A stretch of DNA of 18,286 nucleotides from positions 1-18,286 of the forward strand of contig MNVK01000076.1 in the NCBI GenBank assembly GCA_001871685.1, given 5' to 3'. Position 1 is the stretch's first letter, and each line of letters opens with the position of its first letter. Below, piece after piece: positions 15,542 through 18,286 of the stretch. Source of the DNA: Nitrospirae bacterium CG1_02_44_142 (GTDB lineage: Bacteria; Nitrospirota; Thermodesulfovibrionia; Thermodesulfovibrionales; UBA1546). The notes beneath the pieces were generated by a model that had not been told where the DNA came from, did not search any database, and saw only the letters and a list, made by a program, of their open reading frames with translations. Position numbers and translations under genes: made by a program.

Positions 15542-15976
15542 TTAGCTTTTTGTCAGAAGAAGCGAATCGTTTGTATCCCTTAGCCTCTCGGCAAGTGTCA
15601 CAGCAAGGGATTTATATATCTTATTTGCCATGTCTTTATCCTCTTTCATCAATCTTTCAAGCGCGCTTACCGGCACCTTTAACAAAGTGCAATCCGCGTT
15701 TGCAACAACCGTCGCAGACCTCAGCCCCTTATCCACGAAGGATACCTCGCCGACAGGATGTCCCACGCCGATGGATGCAATCTTCCTGCCCTGCCTTATT
15801 ACGCTTACAGAGCCTTCCTTTACAAAGAATATTGAATCGCAGGCGGTTCCTTCCTTCACAACGTCCTGCCCCTTCTCAAAGTTAACCCTCCTGACCAGCT
15901 TGCTTATCTTTACGACATCAAGCGTCGCAAGCCCCTTAAATAAATTGAGATTCTTAAGCAGCCTTATGTCTTCCAT
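15542..15976 (-). CDS. Stand-alone cyclic nucleotide-binding domain protein
   Basis: A 144-residue protein that is essentially one cNMP-binding (CRP-type) beta-roll. It opens with LLKNLNLFKGL, typical of such domains, then the beta-roll with VKEGTACDSIFFVKEGSVSVI (shown here as VKEG and FFVKEGSV). The phosphate-binding cassette is PVGEVSFVDKGLRSATVVA, with E and R in the expected places to hold a cyclic nucleotide. A C-terminal helix (about 113-135) follows. No DNA-binding helix-turn-helix, kinase or channel part is attached, so it would act by protein contact or as a sensor subunit. A strong GGAGG ribosome site precedes ATG 15976. It lies downstream of the DUF4384 gene on the same strand, 72 nt apart, and may share its transcript. 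Confidence 0.88.
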   Translation of the reverse strand: MEDIRLLKNLNLFKGLATLDVVKISKLVRRVNFEKGQDVVKEGTACDSIFFVKEGSVSVIRQGRKIASIGVGHPVGEVSFVDKGLRSATVVANADCTLLKVPVSALERLMKEDKDMANKIYKSLAVTLAERLRDTNDSLLLTKS

Positions 15977-16048
15977 GTCTCCTCCTTTTTTATGCTGTCA
16001 AAAGACTTCATATCCTTAAAACTCCTATACAGATGACATCATATTCTT

Positions 16049-16903
16049 TTATTTTTTTGTCTTCAGATCTGTGCCTGTTTCAGAGAATTCAGCATGGTTT
16101 TTGATATCTTTACCAGTCCCTTTTTCTTTGAGCACAACGCCGCGAGTCTTGGAACCGATGTCTTTGGGCTTTGTTACAATCCGAAAAATGCCGCCTTCAG
16201 CCTTGAGATTAATATCACCAAGCGGCGAAGTGCCTGCATAGACTATTACGCTCTCATCGCCATACGGCGGGTCTACCTCAAGCTCAAACCTATCTTTGCC
16301 GGACGGGATTTCATAGACAACCCCGCCATTAAAGTAATTATCATCCCTGTATGGATTCGGAAGCAGCTGATGAAGATGTTTTGAAGCGTCTTTATATACC
16401 ACCCTTGCATAGAATGGTTTATTGCCTTTGATATATATTTTTATCTGCTCGCCGGTCTTGTATTCTTTTTTGTCCGTCCAGATTTGAACATTTAAAGGCG
16501 CAGACGGGTCATCAATCGTTTCCTGAGAGGTTTTTTTCATCGCTTTTTCATCGGGTATAACATTTGCCCTTATCTTTATTTTGTAGCACTTGCCCAATGA
16601 CGGGTCAGTATACCAGCCTTTTTCAATTTCCTTGTCAACCACAACTGTGGCGCTGTTATAAGCCGCTATAATGTCATTAGCCAACTGCGCGTCTTTTAAC
16701 TTTGTCTCGCCCTTGATATAAGTGGATGCATTCTTTGACGCTTTATCCTTTGCATCAGCTATTGCAGCGCGCTCTGTATCCTTCATTGACTTGTCCTCTC
16801 CCATGCAGGCGTAGCCGTCTGATTCTAAAATCGTGGACTGCGCGGCATAAAGATTAGGGATTAGGAATAAACTCAAAATTACGGAAATAAATATTTTTAT
16901 CAT
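16049..16903 (-). CDS. Exported DUF4384-type protein
   Basis: A 284-residue protein with a clear signal peptide (about 1-20: basic start, hydrophobic core, then NLYA before the predicted cut), so it should be periplasmic or surface-exposed; there is no lipobox cysteine. Residues about 25-120 resemble the small LPP20/FlgT-like domain that uses DAKDKASKNAS-type helices. Residues about 140-240 look like DUF4384: TDKKEYKTGEQIKIYIKG (about 143-160), then ARVVYKDASKHLHQLLPN (about 166-183), and YGDESVIVYAGTSPL, a pattern described beside protein kinases and surface systems. The tail (about 245-284) is lysine-rich and probably disordered. Function is unknown. It has a promoter-like sequence 37-65 nt upstream and is divergent from the 17095 gene. 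Confidence 0.8.
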   Translation of the reverse strand: MIKIFISVILSLFLIPNLYAAQSTILESDGYACMGEDKSMKDTERAAIADAKDKASKNASTYIKGETKLKDAQLANDIIAAYNSATVVVDKEIEKGWYTDPSLGKCYKIKIRANVIPDEKAMKKTSQETIDDPSAPLNVQIWTDKKEYKTGEQIKIYIKGNKPFYARVVYKDASKHLHQLLPNPYRDDNYFNGGVVYEIPSGKDRFELEVDPPYGDESVIVYAGTSPLGDINLKAEGGIFRIVTKPKDIGSKTRGVVLKEKGTGKDIKNHAEFSETGTDLKTKK

Positions 16904-16939
16904 AAATCCTCTCTCTTTAACCCTCCTCGTCTTCCCCTT

Positions 16940-16968
16940 AATTTAGGAAGAATAGGCAGGGTTATCAA
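16940..16968 (-). promoter_or_regulatory. Candidate promoter for the DUF4384 gene
   Basis: On the minus strand TTGATA (16963-16968, five of six to consensus) is followed after exactly 17 nt by TAAATT (16940-16945, four of six). Transcription would start near 16933, about 30 nt before the ATG at 16903, and would include the GAGAGG ribosome site. Confidence 0.5.
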
Positions 16969-16999
16969 AATCTTAAAGACTACATGCCTATAGAGTCAA

Positions 17000-17027
17000 G
17001 GTAAAATTACCCACGCGCAAAATTACC
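17000..17027. promoter_or_regulatory. Palindrome and half-repeat upstream of the two-gene module
   Basis: GGTAAAATTACC (17000-17011) is a perfect 12-bp palindrome, and AAAATTACC recurs at 17019-17027. They lie about 30-57 bp upstream of the -35 region of the 17095 promoter and could be an operator for either divergent gene. A one-mismatch copy (GGTAAATTTACC) lies just after the module at 17666-17677. Confidence 0.45.
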
Positions 17028-17056
17028 TAAAAAGTCAGGGCATTACCGGCCGTGTG

Positions 17057-17084
17057 TTGCTCCATAGCCTTTATCTGATATAAT
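17057..17084 (+). promoter_or_regulatory. Extended -10 promoter giving a near-leaderless mRNA
   Basis: TG-A-TATAAT (17076-17084) is a perfect extended -10; TTGCTC (17057-17062) sits 16 nt upstream as a weak -35. Transcription would begin near 17091, only a few bases before ATG 17095. No Shine-Dalgarno lies before that ATG, which agrees with leaderless translation. Confidence 0.65.
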
Positions 17085-17094
17085 ACGATACAAT

Positions 17095-17409
17095 ATGAAG
17101 AGAAAAATCTATACCTTCATGCTGTCGGATAAAGATAGAAAAAGGCATGAACACATGGCTGAGAAAGGAAAAGTTTTTGGGTTTGTCGTTCAGTATGAAA
17201 TTCTATATGATAATAAATGGATGCCTGTAATCAGATATGATACAGCACATGGTTATGCTCATAAAGACCTGACAAACCCGGATGGAAGTTCGGAAAAAAT
17301 ATTTATTGGCATAACCGATTTTAATGAGGCATTGCTTATGGCTGATAAAGACATCAATGAAAATTGGGGAAGATATAAAGAGAGATATTTCAGGAGGATA
17401 AAAAAATGA
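17095..17409 (+). CDS. Small conserved unknown protein, first gene of a two-gene module
   Basis: A 104-residue protein of unknown function. Its core, FVVQYEILYDNKWMPVIRYD followed by TAHGYAHKDL (about 29-58), and later FNEALLMADKDINENWGRY (about 78-96), resemble a family of short bacterial proteins I have seen annotated only as a domain of unknown function (possibly DUF7718). It is soluble, rich in charged residues, and ends with a basic tail. A conserved-looking HG..H pattern (H54, H58) might bind metal or nucleic acid, but this is speculation. The start at 17095 fits the family N-terminus and the promoter position; M9 and M21 are alternatives. It overlaps the next gene by 4 nt (ATGA), so the two are translated in coupled fashion. 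Confidence 0.8.
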   Translation: MKRKIYTFMLSDKDRKRHEHMAEKGKVFGFVVQYEILYDNKWMPVIRYDTAHGYAHKDLTNPDGSSEKIFIGITDFNEALLMADKDINENWGRYKERYFRRIKK

Positions 17410-17666
17410 CAAGAGAAGAAGTATTCAAAAAAAATCAGCAGCTTTCTACGGAATTTGAATTATATCTTCTTGAACACCCTGAGATAGAAGATAATATCCC
17501 TGATAACGCCATGATTGTTTTGGTGCCTGACTATGACAAGGAACTTGCAGAGAAGAATATAGAACTTGCCGCGTCAAATAAAGAACCCGGTCAGGCAGTC
17601 GTTTATGTAAGAGTTGAAAAACTCAGGGCTTCAAGGATTGAAGGGCTGACACTTCAGGTAGCATAG
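17406..17666 (+). CDS. DUF5647-type small protein, second gene of the two-gene module
   Basis: An 86-residue soluble acidic protein. The sequence MTREEVFKKNQQLSTEFELY, then LLEHPEIEDNIPDNAMIVLVP (about 20-40), and DYDKELAEKNIELA with QAVVYVRVEKL (about 41-75), match my memory of DUF5647 proteins. These are small, widespread in bacteria and often coupled to another short gene; no molecular role is known to me. It starts in a 4-nt overlap with the preceding gene, preceded by AGGAGG within that gene's 3' end (17394-17399). The arrangement of two short, coupled genes with one promoter resembles toxin-antitoxin modules, but neither protein carries a known toxin motif that I can see, so that stays an inference. 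Confidence 0.82.
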   Translation: MTREEVFKKNQQLSTEFELYLLEHPEIEDNIPDNAMIVLVPDYDKELAEKNIELAASNKEPGQAVVYVRVEKLRASRIEGLTLQVA

Positions 17667-17690
17667 GTAAATTTACCGGTCAAAACCGGT
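17666..17690. repeat. Palindrome cluster after the two-gene module
   Basis: GGTAAATTTACC (17666-17677) is a perfect palindrome starting at the last base of the DUF5647 stop codon. ACCGGT occurs at 17675-17680 and again at 17685-17690, separated by CAAA, forming a 6-bp stem with a 4-nt loop. It is followed by CGCTGTCCC, a word often seen at ends of REP-like elements. No T-tract follows, so a terminator is doubtful. Confidence 0.5.
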
Positions 17691-17740
17691 CGCTGTCCCT
17701 ATTTATGCTCCTTTGCCCTTTTACGCAATATACCGCACTG

Positions 17741-18022
17741 CTAAGTGCCTTTTTGGAAGAGAGGCTTCAAAAAGCCTGATTGAATCTTGGATGTCAATAT
17801 GCGACATCTCAATCCATAATTGTCCGCATGTTTTGCGTGTCCGAGCCAGCTTTGAACAGATGCGTTTAATTTTTCGAATGTAATAAGGCTCTTTTTGTAA
17901 AGCAGTCTCATATGTTTCAGCTTTCTGATAAATAACATGCTGTTGTCTTTTCTGAGAAGTCTGAGGTGGCCTAGTTTGTTTAGACAGCCTAAAGCAGTTT
18001 TTAAGTGATAAGCTGCTCCGCC
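17741..18022 (-). pseudogene. Reverse transcriptase remnant (C-terminal part only)
   Basis: The minus-strand frame from 18022 to the stop at 17743-17741 is open and reads, near its centre, LRLLRKDN, FIRKLKHMRLLYKKS, then SVQSWLGHAKHADNYGLR. The S-x-x-SW-x-GHA-x-HAD-x-Y-x-L pattern is what I remember at the C-terminus of retroelement reverse transcriptases, including those of diversity-generating retroelements. The palm domain with its YxDD motif is absent, and the frame has no start of its own apart from an internal ATG (17938). Upstream it joins, in the same frame, the stop codon of a truncated IS3 OrfA. This is therefore a dead fragment left by a deletion or insertion. A competing minus-strand frame at 17721-18026 has no recognisable content. 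Confidence 0.55.
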
Positions 18023-18196
18023 TCATACCGCTACCTGTGCCCTCTCAAGTAACTGTCTCTTCCATTCCGTGATCTGATTGGGATGCACCTGAAACCTCTC
18101 TGCCAGCTCTACTATGGTTTGTCCTTCCTTCAGTGCCTCCACCGCTGCCCTTGCCTTAAATAATGCGCTGTGGTTCCTTCTGGGTCTCTTTGCCAT
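18023..18196 (-). pseudogene. Truncated IS3-family transposase OrfA
   Basis: ATG 18196, preceded by AGGAG, opens a 57-codon frame ending at TGA 18023-18025. The protein begins AKRPRRNHSALFKARAAVEA, then contains TIVELAERFQVHPNQITEWK (about 27-46) and QLLERAQ. This is the helix-turn-helix DNA-binding part of IS3-family OrfA (transposase_8 type), which binds the element's ends. A complete OrfA is about 90-100 residues and has a leucine zipper followed by a frameshift into OrfB with the DDE catalytic domain; both are missing here. After the TGA the sequence turns into the reverse-transcriptase fragment. It is therefore an inactive 5' end of an insertion sequence. The start and N-terminal half look intact, so the break is near residue 52-57. 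Confidence 0.8.
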
Positions 18197-18221
18197 CGTT
18201 ACTGCTCCTTTCAGTCTTTTT

Positions 18222-18260
18222 CAGGGCAATCAGCCAATTTCGGCTTCGCCATTTGCCCTG
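18222..18260. repeat. Nested hairpin at the 5' end of the IS remnant
   Basis: CAGGGCAA (18222-18229) and TTGCCCTG (18253-18260) are a perfect 8-bp inverted repeat; inside it AGCC (18232-18235) pairs with GGCT (18242-18245). It lies 26 nt upstream of the OrfA start and may be part of the element's left end or a leader structure. The outer end of the element, and whether it carries a terminal repeat, lies near or beyond 18286. Confidence 0.5.
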
Positions 18261-18286
18261 TAAGAGGCGATCAGGCATTGCCTCAA

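Noticed and set aside
15371..15583. Hydrophobic 70-codon plus-strand frame
   Set aside because: No ribosome site, it runs into the 3' end of the opposite-strand cNMP gene, and there is no recognisable motif beyond a run of hydrophobic residues.
15996..16001. Perfect TTGACA (minus strand) before the cNMP gene
   Set aside because: It is only 19 nt from the start codon, so a -10 box would overlap the ribosome site and ATG.
17721..18026. Minus-strand frame of 101 codons starting in an ATGA overlap with OrfA
   Set aside because: It resembles the position of an IS3 OrfB, but contains no OrfB or DDE motif; the neighbouring frame carries the reverse-transcriptase signature.
1..18286. CRISPR array or diversity-generating template/variable repeat pair
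   Set aside because: No regularly spaced direct repeats and no long near-identical repeats with adenine-specific differences were seen; a repeat partner outside the window cannot be excluded.

Overview
The window looks like a chromosomal segment around the replication origin of a Gram-negative-type bacterium. A full-length lnt (apolipoprotein N-acyltransferase) and a yajC-secD-secF set point to an outer-membrane-bearing cell. The dnaA-dnaN-gyrB order, preceded by an AT-rich gap, points to oriC. Several proteins (DUF401-type membrane protein, HD protein beside SecD, the 104/86-residue gene pair) and the patchwork of short intergenic repeats remind me of Nitrospirota or deltaproteobacterial-type genomes. 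That placement is an inference, not a demonstrated assignment.

Left part (1-7020), all on the minus strand. At the left edge is the N-terminal 405 residues of a large single-chain restriction-modification enzyme whose methylase part lies outside the window. Then, reading in transcription order from the right: tRNA-Phe(GAA), a NUDIX hydrolase, a DUF401 membrane protein, yajC, an HD-domain phosphohydrolase, secD and secF. The YajC-HD-SecD-SecF group has its own promoter-like -10 box and a strong leader hairpin.

Middle part (7138-15041), all on the plus strand: lnt and prfB (overlapping by 23 nt; prfB has the classic +1 programmed frameshift), a 293-bp gene-free AT-rich gap with DnaA-box-like sites (candidate oriC and dnaA promoter), then dnaA, dnaN and gyrB. 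An imperfect inverted repeat sits between dnaN and gyrB. The switch from minus- to plus-strand genes is at about 7020-7138.

Right part (15042-18286) is accessory: a small unknown gene (15079-15291), about 250 bp in which I see no convincing gene (15292-15541), a stand-alone cyclic-nucleotide-binding-domain protein and an exported DUF4384-type protein (both minus). Next comes a plus-strand two-gene module with a consensus extended -10 only about 10 nt from its start codon (apparently leaderless mRNA), bracketed by near-identical 12-bp palindromes. The window ends in mobile-element debris on the minus strand: a reverse-transcriptase C-terminal fragment fused downstream of a truncated IS3-family OrfA.

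The core genes are ordinary and confidently assigned. The items most worth following are the leaderless two-gene module, the reverse-transcriptase remnant, the variant DnaA-box pattern and the yajC leader hairpin.
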